Source of the DNA: Diplolepis rosae | Taxonomy: Eukaryota > Arthropoda > Insecta > Hymenoptera > Diplolepididae | Direction of reading: 5' to 3' | DNA length: 64,000 nt | Assembly: GCA_030998225.1 (NCBI GenBank) | Contig: JAPYXD010000608.1 | Span: 650,501 to 714,500, forward strand | Part shown: one piece after another, positions 10,630 through 22,189 of the stretch | How the letters are laid out: every line of letters begins with the position of its first letter | Numbering within the stretch: position 1 is the first letter of the stretch | Translations under genes and position numbers: made by a program | The notes under the pieces: model-generated | The model's input: only the letters and a program-made list of their open reading frames with translations | Database searches by the model: none | What the model was told of the DNA's origin: nothing

Positions 10630-10857
10630 CAAGATTTCCGGAAAGTAATGCATCAGCTAATCTAGGGTTATTTTGTTTTAATAACGCCAGTTGGTCAGGA
10701 TTCGCTAGAAACATATCTCTGATCATTGCAGGGTCATCTTCACTTCGAGGACTTTGTATTCTTTGGGCAGAAAGATTGTTTGTAGTTGTAGTTGGTGGGT
10801 GTCGACTGGTCGATATTGCTGGAACTCTAATTGAACTGAAGTCCAATACTGGAACAG
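10630..10857 (-). CDS. Ddi1: Ddi1 exon 2 (linker and helical domain)
   Basis: 228 bases: two that complete the exon 1 codon, 75 codons and one more. Acceptor TAG at 10858-10860; donor G|GTAAGG at 10628-10629. The protein [12 protein letters not shown], then a Ser/Pro/Thr-rich linker, then [36 protein letters not shown] matches the conserved Ddi1/2 linker and helical domain. It joins to exon 3 in phase (G|AC). Together with exons 1 and 3 it gives about 248 residues of the roughly 400-460 usual in the family. Confidence 0.95.
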
Positions 10858-12087
10858 CTATAACAAAATTAATTTATACTGAATTTATACTGCAAGTTTT
10901 TCTGTATGTATGTTTTGACCCGATGCAAATAACAATTTAATCGAGTAAAAACCTTGAAAATATAAATAATTTCTTAAGGTGAAGAAAACTGTGTCCCTAA
11001 ATCACTTCCGTCGAGTTCTATGACCAGAATGTACATTATGCATCTATACTAGTGATGAGCAACCGTTAGTCCCAAAAGCTTCTCCATACTTGATATTTTT
11101 TCCTTTCTCTTTCAGCTTCGCATCATAAACTGTAAGGGATCAAGTAAGAATGAAGCATTTGAAAATCGCATTAAATATATCCTCAAATTAAAAATTGAAC
11201 GGATACGCATATATTTTTTGTTCATTTACATTCTTATTGATATATTATTTGCAATAGTATAGGCTTTTAGTACGTAATATGTAAGATGACCCGAAATACA
11301 TAAACCTAAGATGCTCACACCTCCCAGGAGTGTTTTATATCATAAACATTAGAAATTGACGCTTATATATTATATTTGACTCTTTCATCATTCAGCTCAT
11401 ACTTGCTTCGAACCAGCTCGCTACCCCAGGAATTCTCAGTTGCGGTGGCTATTAAGAAGGCTCAAGTTAAAAGCAATACAAAGTGTAGCTCTACTTCATT
11501 TGCAAGTCGTGAATTAATACAGCACGAAATAACATTCTATGCAATATTAATTCAGAGTGCAAAATAGAAAGATTCTTATCCATTTTATACGCACATAACA
11601 ATTTACTTGATTGAAAAATGTATTTTCTTCTGAATATCTCTAAAAGCACAAACAATCGTAGACTTTAATTAAGCAAACGATTTTGTATTTCAACGCTTAT
11701 TTCGTATCTCACATATTTTACTATAAAATAGGAATTTTTGATTTTCAATATTTAAAATCAAAACATAAAATATACATCTTGTCTGAAAATGTTCTAATGA
11801 GAATTTGTAGAAAATATTTAGGCAAATAATTTTGTAACCCAACGTTTTTTCGTATTTCACATATTTTGTTTCAAAATTAGAATTTTTGAATCTTAATCAT
11901 TTTTTAACCTTAAATAGAAAATATATATCTCATCTGAAACTGTGTCAGACAAAATTTTTAGATCTTATTGAAACGAACAATTTTGCATTCTTATTTTTTT
12001 TTAGATTTTCATATATTATTTTTTTTTTAAATTGAGATCTCGATTTCCAATTGTATATATGGTAACAAGATAGAATATTCAAGTTAT
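10858..12087. other. Ddi1 intron 1, AT-rich DNA without recognised feature
   Basis: No ORF of note. From about 11620 to 12050 there are repeated phrases (cacatattttacta..., tatacatctt/tatatatctcatctgaaa, aatttgtagaaaatatt) that resemble the AT-rich arm of the repeat at 1-180 and 39700-39900. This suggests degraded copies of that family. Confidence 0.4.
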
Positions 12088-12267
12088 TGTATTTACCCTC
12101 AGTTGAAAATAAATTTAGTTGTAATTGAGTCCAGTTGGATCGAATTTGATGAGTTGAATCTTCCTTTTGTGGAAGTTTTGAGATGAGTCTTAAATAGGCT
12201 ACAGAATGCTGTTGTCCAATCGGTTCAAATGGTACATGCTATTACAAAGCACATGTTCGTGACTCGT
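12088..12267 (-). mobile_element. Ty3/gypsy LTR, distal half
   Basis: On the minus strand this continues the LTR that begins TGTCATATCCCGCG at 18407; the two parts are separated by the YqaJ/THAP transposon. Possible TATA motif TATTTAAG near 12190 (minus). The proposed end is ...GGTAAATACA at 12088. Adding 252 bp from the right side gives about 432 bp, a normal LTR size. The end is inferred, as no second LTR is in the window. Confidence 0.5.
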
Positions 12268-13316
12268 ATATGGGGCATAATTTCTTAAGTGATATCACCC
12301 CAAAAAACGAAGTCCTCCGATCGGTCTTAAAGTTTGGCTGGTTGGAGTCCTATTTAATCATACTTCCTACAAAAAATTTTTTTCGTTTTGACGAATATTT
12401 GCTGAAAAAAGGGGGAGAGGGATGCAATTTTCAGATTTTAGATGGGAAGCCTCTTTTTCAAACGAATATAACTTATTTCTCTTTTGCATGAAGTAAAATT
12501 TTACTTCATATGTTTTCTTCAGCCTTTTCGGTGATCTTTCAACTAGTTGTAACCACTTTAAAAAATAATCAAAATTTGACCTGCATTTTCGAAAATCAAA
12601 AATAAATTTGACTTTTTCTCAAATTTGAACCGATTTTTTTTTAAAATCATCTAGTTAAAAAGCTGAGATTTTTTCCTATGAAATAGCAAAATTTCAGGAT
12701 GGCGTTTTTTTTTGTTTTCGAGGAATTGTGCGATGAATTTACAGAGTTGGGACTGTCATTCTTAAGTTACAAGTTACAATGCCTGAATTACAGTTAGTGT
12801 AAGATTAATTTGGAATATGTTTTGAAAATTAAATCTATTGAATTTATATCTAGTTATTGAATGTGTAGGAAAGTGAAGTTTCTGTTTATCTGGGTGAATT
12901 TTTTGAATATGAGTTTGATGGATTTTGTTTTCTTGGAACCTTCAGTCCTTTTATACATAGCTTATTTCGTAAAATTGTGTTTCCTGGAGATTTGTTCCGC
13001 TTTTGAAGATAATTTCGCGGGCCTCTTCTGCGGTTCCTTTTTTTGGCCTTTTGGAAAGATGTCAAACTTTTCAGAAAATGAAAACTTTTTCATTAAAAGT
13101 TTTCTATCCTGAGTAGAAATGAAAGCATGGTATTGCAGTCTACCCGAAATCGTTACTGCTTGACTAAATCGTCCTTTCAGAATCTCGGTAGCTATTGGGA
13201 TCGGACATTGGGAATGCGACACCTGGTGGTGAGAATCGTAAGTTTTCTCAAGTGTCATTTACATTATAAACACAGGAAAGTTATTAGAAAAAATATTTAA
13301 CAAATATAACTAAAAG

Positions 13317-14648
13317 ATGGAAAGCTCTGAACAAATGTCTAATTCGAAAAAGAAACGCGGCTACGTATGTACGGTGACCAATTGTAAGTCTAAGTCGCGG
13401 GAAAATGAAGATTTGAGCTACCATTTCTTCCCTCCTAGCGGTCGTAATTTTGTCAAAATCTACAATTATTTTGGCAATCCCGAAAAAATCGACGTGTTGG
13501 TTGCATGGAAGAAAGCAACAAAAATAACAGACGTAAAATCTCATTTGAGGGTGTGTTCACGTCATTTTACCAAAGAAGATTTTCTATTTCCTGGTAAGTA
13601 ATATTCTACATTAATCTTACCTAAACATTTGTAATCTTTCAATTGAAATAATCTTTTTTTAAATCATTTTCATTTACTTTTTCTATTTTTTTTTATACAA
13701 ATTTTTTCCATGCATTTTTATGATCATAATTTTAAAAGCTTTAACCAATTTTGTAAAAAAATCACGTTGTTTGTAGAAATTCCTGTACATCGGAGAATGT
13801 TGAAAAGAACGGCTGTTCCCTCTTGCAATTTGCCTTCATCAAATACGGCCAAATACGATTGCGCTCTACGTCGAAAAAAGAGATATGATGCAAGAAATTC
13901 TAAAAAAAACGAAACCGTTCAAGCAAGGACAAAAGAACGATCCGCCTGTCAGCAAAGAAATACCTAATTATGAAGAAGTTCCAATAGAGGTTGGAGTGAA
14001 CAGCATCGAAGAAAACAGCAGTGAAGAAGGGGTGACATCTGATTTTGAACATTTCATTGACCTAAATGGGAAGCTGTATAAGTCCGTAGGAGCATCACTT
14101 CCCGCGGATTTAAAAAAGTACATTGACGTTGGCGTACAAGTGAAGAGCGATCTGTATGCAGATAATTTTAAGGACATTGGTATTGAAGTTAAAACCGGTG
14201 ATCTCGTGACGAATTTCACTTATTTCTTAAAAAGCGATGAGAATTTGAGTGCGGCAACCGGAATTAAAAGTTTCTCTATTTTAAATTGCATTATTCAGTT
14301 ACGTAGTTGCCTTTATCCACAAGAAAATGGCGATTCTGTCAAAATGAGTCTGCGGAATAAAATCATTATGACTTACATGAAACTCAAGTACAATTTATCT
14401 TATGTTTTTTTGGCGTTACTGTCCAATTGTTATTCCGCAAGGCACTGCTCACGTATATTTGAACAAATGATAATTGTTTTAAGCAAAGCTTTGCAAAGTG
14501 CTATTCGTTGGCCTTCGAAAGAAGAAATACGTCGAAACATACCAATATGTTTTCAAGATTTCACGAACGTCAGAGTATTTTTTGATTGTACGGAGATTTT
14601 CATAGAAAATCCAAAGAATTTGTGTTGTCAGATTGTTGCGTATTCCCA
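13317..14648 (+). pseudogene. THAP-domain DDE transposase, 5' part (two exons, frameshift)
   Basis: Exon 1 from ATG 13317 to 13593 encodes a THAP zinc finger: VCTVTNC (C-x4-C), a Trp in VAWKKA, then CSRHFTKEDFLFP (C-x2-H). Donor G|GTAAGT at 13594; acceptor TAG at 13774-13776; exon 2 from 13777, phase 1, consistent. After about 35 codons the frame must change by one base in the A-run near 13905; the uncorrected frame stops at TAA 13964. The new frame carries an HTH-like segment (MSLRNKIIMTYMKLKYNLSYVFLALL) and VFFDCTEIFIE, the first catalytic Asp. It is then cut at ...AYSH by the MITE at 14652. Continued at 14937-15210. Confidence 0.8.
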
Positions 14649-14651
14649 TTA

Positions 14652-14936
14652 GGGGCCGTTCATATAATACGTCACGCAATTTTTAGCTATTTTTTACCCA
14701 CCCGTCCCCCCATGTCACACATGGTCGCAAACCTAAGCCCCCCCCCCCCCCTTTCGATGTCACGTCACACCTCTTAATCTTATAAAATATTTTTCGTTAA
14801 CTCGTACAAAATCCAGTAAAAAAATGTGTGACGTAACGCAGAGGACAGACCCCCTCCCAACATGTCACACCACGTCACAATTAGCAGACCCCCCCCCCCT
14901 CCCATAAACTGTGTGACGTATTATGTGAACGGTCCC
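14652..14936. mobile_element. 285-bp MITE (TTA target) inside the transposase gene
   Basis: The left end GGGGCCGTTCATATAATACG and right end TATTATGTGAACGGTCCC are inverted repeats (about 28 bp, few mismatches). Poly-C/G tracts lie inside both arms (14741-14753 and 14889-14902). TTA flanks it at 14649-14651 and 14937-14939. Removing the element plus one TTA restores the open frame AYSH-YKGGKTIKF, so both boundaries are exact to the base. A 3-bp TTA/TWA target suggests PIF/Harbinger-type mobilisation. Confidence 0.9.
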
Positions 14937-15210
14937 TTACAAGGGTGGGAAAACAATTAAATTCATGACCGGTGTGACACCTGCTGGAAATATTTGTTTT
15001 ATAAGCAAAGCTTACGGTGGAAGAGTGTCTGTTAAAGCAATCTTTGAGCAAAGCAATCTAATACATTTATTAGAACCTGGAGACGGAATAATGGTGGACC
15101 GTGGATTTTTAATTGATGAAATCTGTAGTTCGTACAATGTTCAGTGTATAAGGCCACCATTTATGAAAAATAAAACTCAATTATCGAAATCAGAGTCGCG
15201 TTTGACACAA
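14937..15210 (+). pseudogene. THAP/DDE transposase, 3' part
   Basis: This continues the transposase after the MITE: KFMTGVTPAGNICFISKAYGGRVS, LLEPGDGIMVDRGFLIDEI (the second catalytic Asp in MVDRGF), then PPFMKNKTQLS. This is the normal order for DDE_4-type (IS5/PIF-related) enzymes. A GTAAAC donor follows at 15211. The final exon with the catalytic Glu (usually ..ARVHIERxI) was not found before the convergent YqaJ gene, so it is lost or too diverged. Confidence 0.8.
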
Positions 15211-15642
15211 GGTAAACACACGTAAATGTATACGTATGAACACGAAATGTCTTTTTAAATAAACTTTTTTAAATAAAATTTTCCGTATTTTTCCTCATAG
15301 AAAAATATCAAAATATGTATTCGCATTTCCTATTACACTTTTCTACGTGACATATCAAAAAAATCACATTTCAGCGAAGCATGCCGCATATTTACTTGCA
15401 TTTAACAATCAGACTTGTAGATCAATAATTTACTTCTACATGTAACTTTGTTCTAAGATTGAACAATCACATTGCAATAATACTTAACAGTTTTGTGAAG
15501 TATTCGCTTTTTTTTTATAATATGAAACAAGTAAAATAATTCCGAACGTGTCTCACTCATAGTATAACAATACAATGACAATAATAATAGTCTAACAAAA
15601 AATAGTCATTTCTATTTTAATAATTGCACTGATCATCACAGC

Positions 15643-16516
15643 TTATTCATCTCTATCCACGTTTTCTTTTTCTACGAGACATTCAGGACAAATATAAGGA
15701 ATAAAGATGTTGTAATAGACCGATTTTAGTGTCGTTAACATTTCGATCAAAAAAGGCTCATTAATTGAAACAGATAATACTTCTAAACTTTTGTCAAAAG
15801 AAGCAAACATCGCGAACGAAGCTCTTTTTACATTAAGAACTGCCATATTAAGTTGCACTTGACCATAATACTTCTTTCTCTGTTTTAAAACATACTTTCC
15901 AACACGTACGTCTGAAAATTGCTTAAACTCTTGATTAATTGCATCTTTAATATTCATATGTGCTCCTTTAAAAGGGCACTTTATTTCTAATACTTCCACG
16001 GGCGCTCCATTCTCGAAAATCACACCATCCGGGGACACTGCTAGCCACGGATTTTGCCTTGACACAACCAAGCCGACTTCGATTACATACTTTCTTGTTT
16101 TTTCGATAAAAATTCGACGAGCTTCAGGTTCCATTTTTTTCCCATGTTCAGTAAATTTGGAGACAAATGTTTTCGGGTTTATATGAGTCTCGCACTTCTT
16201 TTCCCATTTTGGATTTTTGTTGCTGCTGTAAGTGTAGAGCCCGTAGCAAGTTGACGCAGTCACACGGCATTGTCTCTCCTCGACCCAAACTGCTTTGCAA
16301 ATTTTTGTATTTTCACGAATTTTTTCCAAATCACCGTTCATTTTTTGTAAAATTCGTTGGCAACACAAACGTAACTTAGTACATTTTATATTAACAATAG
16401 TTTCCATGAGTTCATTTTTTTGGTGTCGGAAAATTGACGCTATTGCATCCTTTTCTTCGACAGAAATTGGTGGAATGTTTTCAGTGTCATCTGAAATCAA
16501 TTCGTGTCTGTCGAAT
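15643..16516 (-). CDS. YqaJ-type exonuclease exon of the transposon
   Basis: Lambda-exonuclease/YqaJ fold, restriction-endonuclease-like. Acceptor TTTTTCAG ends at 16517, coding runs to the stop at 15643. Visible motifs: WVEERQCRVTAS near the start, HGKKMEPEARRIF (conserved Glu), WLAVSPDGVI...VEVLEIKCPF (core D...ExK), and KYYGQVQLNMAVLN (Q motif). C-terminal ICPECLVEKE. The frame is open throughout, unlike the transposase in the same element. The nuclease's part in transposition is unknown; being in the same TIRs suggests a joint role. Shared exon phase with 16593-16820. Confidence 0.85.
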
Positions 16517-16592
16517 CTGAAAAATCATAATTATATAAATTTCTTTTTTGCAAGAAACTTGCGATGACAGTTATTTAAAAGAGAAAACTCAC

Positions 16593-16820
16593 ATATGTTT
16601 TACATGGGCAGAATGAGGCAACATATTGCTTATTATTTCGGAAGGATCCAAAGCATCAATTTCAAGAAAATTCAAAATTTTCGTTTCTTTTTTTGTCTGA
16701 AAGCAAGTATGATCTTCAAGAGGCTGCGGATCATACATTTTCAAAGCTTTTTTGTGATTCTCTTTCCAGGCGCATTTTAAATCGGTGGAAGAAAACGTTG
16801 GCAAATCATCGAATGTTACG
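16593..16820 (-). CDS. Middle exon of the SWIM/YqaJ protein
   Basis: Acceptor TTTCAG ends at 16821; donor at 16591-16592 (AT|GTGAGT). It reads VTFDDLPTFSSTDLKCAWKE...KKALKMYDPQPLEDHTCF...LPHSAHVKH. The 'CxW ... K..Y.P.PL..H.CF' pattern is the usual linker between SWIM and YqaJ domains in these elements. It joins the flanking exons in phase. Confidence 0.75.
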
Positions 16821-16953
16821 CTGAAATTGACGTGAAAATTTATATACCATTTAAAGAAAAAGAAAAACATTGCAAATCGTACTCTGATGGAAACGCATTT
16901 TAGCTTAGCATTATTTCTAACATGGATAATTAATTATGTGGGATCGAACTTAC

Positions 16954-17390
16954 GAATGGCAATATAGCAAAGTTGCCAACACGTGCTTGCACCTTTCTCC
17001 TTTTCCTGCTTTACAAGAACATTCAAACTTCATGATTGCACCCTTGCGCGAAATTTGGCCTTGAATTTTATGCGGCTCGTTTGTTGTTGGGCCCGAAGAT
17101 CTTATACACGAGGCAAACAATTCAATATTGTTTGCATCGTAATCATTTTTTACTATTCCACACGTCGTTAAGTGGCCAGCATTTAACACTTTCTCTCCAC
17201 CGATATAATTTCTGTTCCCCGGATTGGTTTCGGCCCACTGACAAATTTCTTGAATTGTGATAATCATTATATAATATAAAAATACACAAAACAACGTATG
17301 TAAATAATGCTTCGCGACACTTAGTTTCGGCCATATTGGACCATGTGACCACGTGAGTTTAGAAAGCCACGCCTCCATGTCCGATCCCAA
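16954..17390 (-). CDS. First exon of the SWIM/YqaJ protein (SWIM zinc finger)
   Basis: It ends at the donor C|GTAAGT (16952-16953). The SWIM motif is FECSCKAGKGERCKHVLATLLYC (CxC...CxH), found in DNA- and protein-binding modules. The ATG at 17390 gives a longer N-terminus rich in aromatic residues; the ATG near 17270 (MIITIQEICQW) may be the true start. Preceding text: HLTTCGIVKND...IELFASCIRSS. Confidence 0.75.
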
Positions 17391-18155
17391 TGGCGTAACT
17401 TTCTTTGCTGCTGAAGAAAATTGCGATTTCTTTGCAATTACCCTTTGCCCACTGGAATAAAGCTTGAGGAGTGAGTATGTGATGTTTTGAAGAACTTTGT
17501 AAGCTAGAACGAGCTAAAAGACAAAATGTTCCAAAAAAACGAAATCCATCAAACTCACATTCAAAAAATTCACCCAGATAAACAGAAACATCACTTTCCT
17601 ACACATTCAATAACTAGATATAAATTCAATAGATTTAATTTTCAAAACATATTCCAAATTAATCTTACACTAACTCTGTAAATTCATCGCACAATTGCTC
17701 GAAAACAAAAAAAAACGCCATCCTGAAATTTTGCTATTTCATAGGAAAAAATCTCAGCTTTTTAACTAGATGATTTTAAAAAAAAAATCGGTTCAAATTT
17801 GAGAAAAAGTCAAATTTATTTTTGATTTTCGAAAATGCAGGTCAAATTTTGATTATTTTTTAAAGTGGTTACAACTAGTTGAAAGATCACCGAAAAGGCT
17901 GAAGAAAACATATGAAGTAAAATTTTACTTCATGCAAAAGAGAAATAAGTTATATTCGTTTGAAAAAGAGGCTTCCCATCTAAAGTCTGAAAATTGCATC
18001 CCTCTCCCCCTTTTTTCAGCAAATATTCGTCAAAACGAAAAAAATTTTTTGTAGGAAGTATGATTAAATAGGACTCCAACCAGCCAAACTTTAAGACCGA
18101 TCGGAGGACTTCGTTTTTTGGGGTGGTATCACTTGAGAAATTATGCCCCATATGT

Positions 18156-18407
18156 GCGATAAGTGCATGTGGTAGTGCGTTGTTATTGTAGGCCTTCATT
18201 CACCTTCTCTTTTGGTCAGTCAATTTGTTATCTTGTGTGGGTATTATAACGACACATAGTAATACTGCATTGATCATTCTGTTGATCTGTAGATCTGGCT
18301 GTAACTTGCGTCGATAACATCACACAATTGGTAATGCCATCTTGATCCCTTCATTGGTTTCTTGATCTGTTTATAACTTTAAGTCGATAGAGTCGCGGGA
18401 TATGACA
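18156..18407 (-). mobile_element. Ty3/gypsy LTR, proximal half, with polypurine tract
   Basis: On the minus strand the purine run AAGAAGGGAGG (about 18408-18418) is followed directly by TGTCATATCCCGCGAC, the classic PPT-LTR junction with a TG start. The LTR is cut at 18155 by the YqaJ/THAP transposon and resumes at 12267. This gives the order of insertion. Confidence 0.6.
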
Positions 18408-19882
18408 CCTCCCTTCTTAATTCGAACACGGGGAGTCAAATATACGCAATCGAAACTTCGGCAGAAGAATAAATTTAATCAAAGATCAAATATTTTTATA
18501 TTTAATTCAATAATTTGTATTGCATGAAAATTACATTGGAACCTAATTATAGGAATTAGCTTTTTCGATTATTGTTGCGAATAAAAAAAATTATAACAAC
18601 GTGTTACATAAATGCATAATAACAAAAAAAGGAGACAATTTTGGAAGTATTACAATCGTTTATTACATATGTTACTACAATCAAAGTAATAATTACGTAA
18701 TTAGACTATTTTTTTTATTATTGGTAATAATAGTGTAAATTTACAACAGTATGATTGTTGATAAATGTGGATAGCCAATTATTAAAATTTATCAATTAAG
18801 TACAAAATGGTAAAGAGCAGTTTACAAGTATTACGATCGTTGACGTATACATTAGTAAAAAGGGAATCCGAAAAGCTTTATAAATCAGTGATTATACATA
18901 AGAGAGAAATTATTATACATAATATTAAGGATCATTGATTACATACATAAATTAATAGACGTTGTAAATTGGTACATTAAAGAGAGAAAAACTTAGTTAA
19001 GTCCAAAATTGATTTCTTCAAAGAATGGCATTGCGATTGCTTATTATTACTTTTACAAGTTTCTAAAAATTAATTGCATGAACTTCAGTTTGATTATGCA
19101 GTGCTTATTTATTCTTGTCGGAAAACGTCTTTCATGCAAAAAAAGAGAAGTATACTTACTCTATACTTTTCTTTGTGTGATAAAAAAGAAGATGATTCGA
19201 ATGGAAACTTGCATTCATGTCTTACTAAAAAAAAGTTATTAACTTGCTTTTTGAATGGACAATTAACAAAAATAAAATTGATTGAATCAAATGTAAAGGA
19301 GGCACTTGTAAGAATTGAACAGAAATATAATTTTTATTTCTGATATTAGATTTCTAGTTTGTACTGAACAGAAAGGAAAATTTAAAATTTTTTGATCAAT
19401 TTGATAAATACTTGCTAATTTAAGAAGTTTAATTTATTCTGATAAAAACCGTTAAATGTATTGAAATTATTTCGTTGCAATTTGAAGGTTCAGTGAGCTT
19501 CTACAAAATCTGGAAAATAAAAAATAAAATCACAAAAGATTTTTTTGTTTAAAAACATCTGCTTTATTTATCCTAAATGGTTTTGTTTTATGTAAATTTT
19601 ACACTGTTTTGAGTTTGAATTCAAGTTTAGTTAATCAATTTTGTATATTTATGTGTGATCTTCTTAGTCGATTGTGAGTATCGATGAGTTTATTCAGAGA
19701 TGGTCGGTTACAGGTTTTCCCAGGGCTGTTAGGGACACATTGGGCGTATTTCCCCGCAATATACTAATAAAGTACGTATTTCCCCTACAGTTTGGCTATC
19801 CTGACATGTATGCCGTATCGGCCTAACGTATATTCAAAAGAATGTTATAAAGTATAATAAGAAAATAAAACTAAATTCGGAC
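18408..19882. other. Gypsy 3' internal region, AT-rich, no gene recognised
   Basis: Between the integrase end and the polypurine tract lie about 1.4 kb with no convincing ORF on the minus strand (an env would be expected here only in errantiviruses). The plus-strand ORFs at 19009-19343 overlap in two frames and show no family resemblance. Confidence 0.4.
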
Positions 19883-22020
19883 CTAGTGTTTCATCTGGTC
19901 AGGTCCCAAGATTCCGCTGCATGGTCGCTGAGTTGATTGAAACCCGTCGATGTCACCAATTACATAGCGGTCATTGTCTAGAACCTCTTTTACAACATGA
20001 GATCCTTTGAATTTAGGTATGAGCTTCTTGTTAACATTAGCCGTTGTCTCAACGTTTCGGATCATTATATAGTCGTCGACATTTTAGGTGGTAGCCTCTT
20101 TGTGCGATTCGTTATAATAAGGTTTATTAACACGCTGCTACTTTACAATATTTTCTGATGCGCTTTGTCTAACCTTTTCAAGATTTCTTTCTTTTTCTAC
20201 ATATGATTCTAAAATACGTCGAACATTGTCTTTTATTTCGCCTACTTCACTAATACCAAATTATAACTAGCTAGGTGTTTCCCCTGTAGAACGGCAAAGG
20301 GTATTATTCATTGTAAATTCGACGCGTTGCAGTTCTCGATCCCTTTTTCTGGTAATTTTGATAACAGGTTGTTTTATAGATGTTTTACAGTTTCCTCGGT
20401 TTTCGTCGTTTTAGACTCGTAGAGTCTGATAAACTTAGTGAAGCCATCGATTACGGACAGTACATGTTTGTTATTTTTAATCGTTTTTTGTAACGGTCCG
20501 AAGTGATCAACGTGAGTAGTAAAAAAAGGTCTTTCCCTTTCGGGATGCTGTGTAGTTAAACTTCAACTTTTCCGTTCTTCGGAAAAAATTCTATGCACTT
20601 AGGATAGTTTTTCGAGACCAATGTGACCTAAATCTCCGTAACATGTGCGGATCATGTTAGCTACTATTAGTTCTGGAACGTAGAATAAAAGGTCATTATT
20701 ATTTGTTTTTCGATATACAAGTCCATCGCACAGTTCAAAGAACTTGTCTTCTGACTTTCCTAATCGCTCTTGTATTTTAGTAATTTCGGTGTCATGATTC
20801 TGCCTAACTGACAAATTTTGGTTCAAGGTGTTCGCCTCTAAAACTAGGACGCTGTGGCAACGACTGAGTGCATCTACATGCCCCATTTGCTTGCCGGGAT
20901 GATGTTCTATTTCATAATCATAGCTTTGTACAAACATTGCCCATCTTGAGATTCGTGGATTTATGTTCTGCATACTTAACGTAAGAATAAAACTGTCGCA
21001 GTAGGTAATTTTCTTAAAAGTTATCCCGAGTAAGTAAACATGGAAGCGTTTAATAGCGTTAATCACAGCTAGGCATTCAAATTAAAAACAGTGGTATTTT
21101 AATTCTGCCTGTTTCGTTTGTCGGATGAAAAATGACACATGTTGCATTACGCCCTTTTTTTTTGTTTTCAACTCAAAATCGCTCTGAATCCACTCGCACT
21201 TGCGTCACAATGGAGTTTAGTTACAAGATCAGGCGTTTAAATAGTTAACAACGGGTAAGCGGACAAATATTCATTTAATTTTTCAAATATCTCACTATCG
21301 CAAGAACCAAATATAAATACGACTTTCTTTAGGAGATCGTAGAGTGGTTTTGCTATTATGGAAAATTTTTGAATGGAGCGTCTAAAATAACTCGCTAAGC
21401 AAAGGAACCTATGTAACTCCACTGCGGTTCGTGGTACTGGATAATTAAGAACAGTTTCAAAGTTTTCGACACTAGGGCGTATTCCCTTTTCGCTAATGAG
21501 ATATTCGAGGTACGTTACCTCAGAATAAAAGAAAAAACATTTGTCTATACGTAATTCCAATTTAAGTCGGCGAGCTATTTCGAAACCCTCGCGCAAAATT
21601 TCAGTGTTCGTCCATGGTTTCGGTTGCAATTAAAATATAATCTAAGTATAATAAAACGTTTCTTTGTCTAATCAATGGTTTTAAAATGCTATAAATAAAT
21701 CGTTGAAAGACACGGGGTACGTTCGTTAAGCCAAAGGGCATTCTAAGAAACTCATATTGTCCTAAAGGCGTTACAAACGATGCGTATTTTATAGAGGACT
21801 CAGACATTTTTACATGATAATACCCATCCGTCAAGTCAAGGCTAGTATAATATCGCTTATTCTTTAGTTTGTCTAAATGATATTCGATTAGTGGTGTCGG
21901 AAAGTTGTATTTGACAGTTATTTTATTAAGCTCACCATAGTCAGCATACAACCTAATAATGCCGTCCTTTTTTCTTCCTAAAACAATAGGACTTGCATAT
22001 AGAGAATTGCTCGGTCGCAT
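19883..22020 (-). pseudogene. Ty3/gypsy pol remnant (RT, RNase H, integrase), minus strand
   Basis: From high to low coordinates: reverse transcriptase 22020-21601 (YADYGELNKITV, LDLTDGYYHVKM, FLRMPFGLTNVP, then LLYLDYILIAT, where the catalytic YLDD is changed to YLDY); connection and RNase H region 21629-21237 and 21066-20599 (IEHHPGKQMGHVDALSR; FSIIAKPLYDLLKK); an integrase core in broken pieces 20600-20100 (DHFGPLQKTIKNNKHVL); and a C-terminal GPF/chromo-like end 20065-19883 (LDNDRYVIGDIDG). Several stops and frame changes. No gag or protease is seen above 22090, so the 5' end is missing. Style resembles Mdg3-like gypsy elements; clade not firm. Confidence 0.85.
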
Positions 22021-22189
22021 TAATCTATTTTTAACACCTTCGTCTATTATTTTAGTAATAACCCGAATCTTAGTAGTCAGAGTATTTCAGAAGTAGCACA
22101 ATCCCGCGTTTGGCTTCCGTCGAAGATAAGATTTATTTATTCTTAACGTCCGCCCAATTATTTTTTCCGAATCACGGACGGGCAAAGTA

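Larger units (their letters stand above)
12268..18155. mobile_element. DNA transposon with THAP/DDE transposase and SWIM/YqaJ nuclease (ISL2EU-like)
   Basis: About 5.9 kb bounded by very long inverted repeats: 12268-12939 and 17528-18155, over 600 bp each, with outer ends ATGGGGCATAATTTC at left and GAAATTATGCCCCAT at right. AT (or ATAT) flanks both ends. Two divergently arranged gene remnants are inside: a THAP plus DDE_4-type transposase (plus) and a SWIM plus YqaJ-type exonuclease (minus). This pairing is what is known for the ISL2EU group of eukaryotic DNA transposons. The small ORFs in the arms (12270-12491, 17930-18199) are mirror images of each other and not genes. A 285-bp MITE interrupts the transposase. 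Confidence 0.82.

Noticed and set aside
12270..12491. 73-aa ORF with a near-identical mirror ORF at 17930-18199
   Set aside because: Both lie in the terminal inverted repeats of the same transposon; identity reflects the DNA repeat and not a protein.
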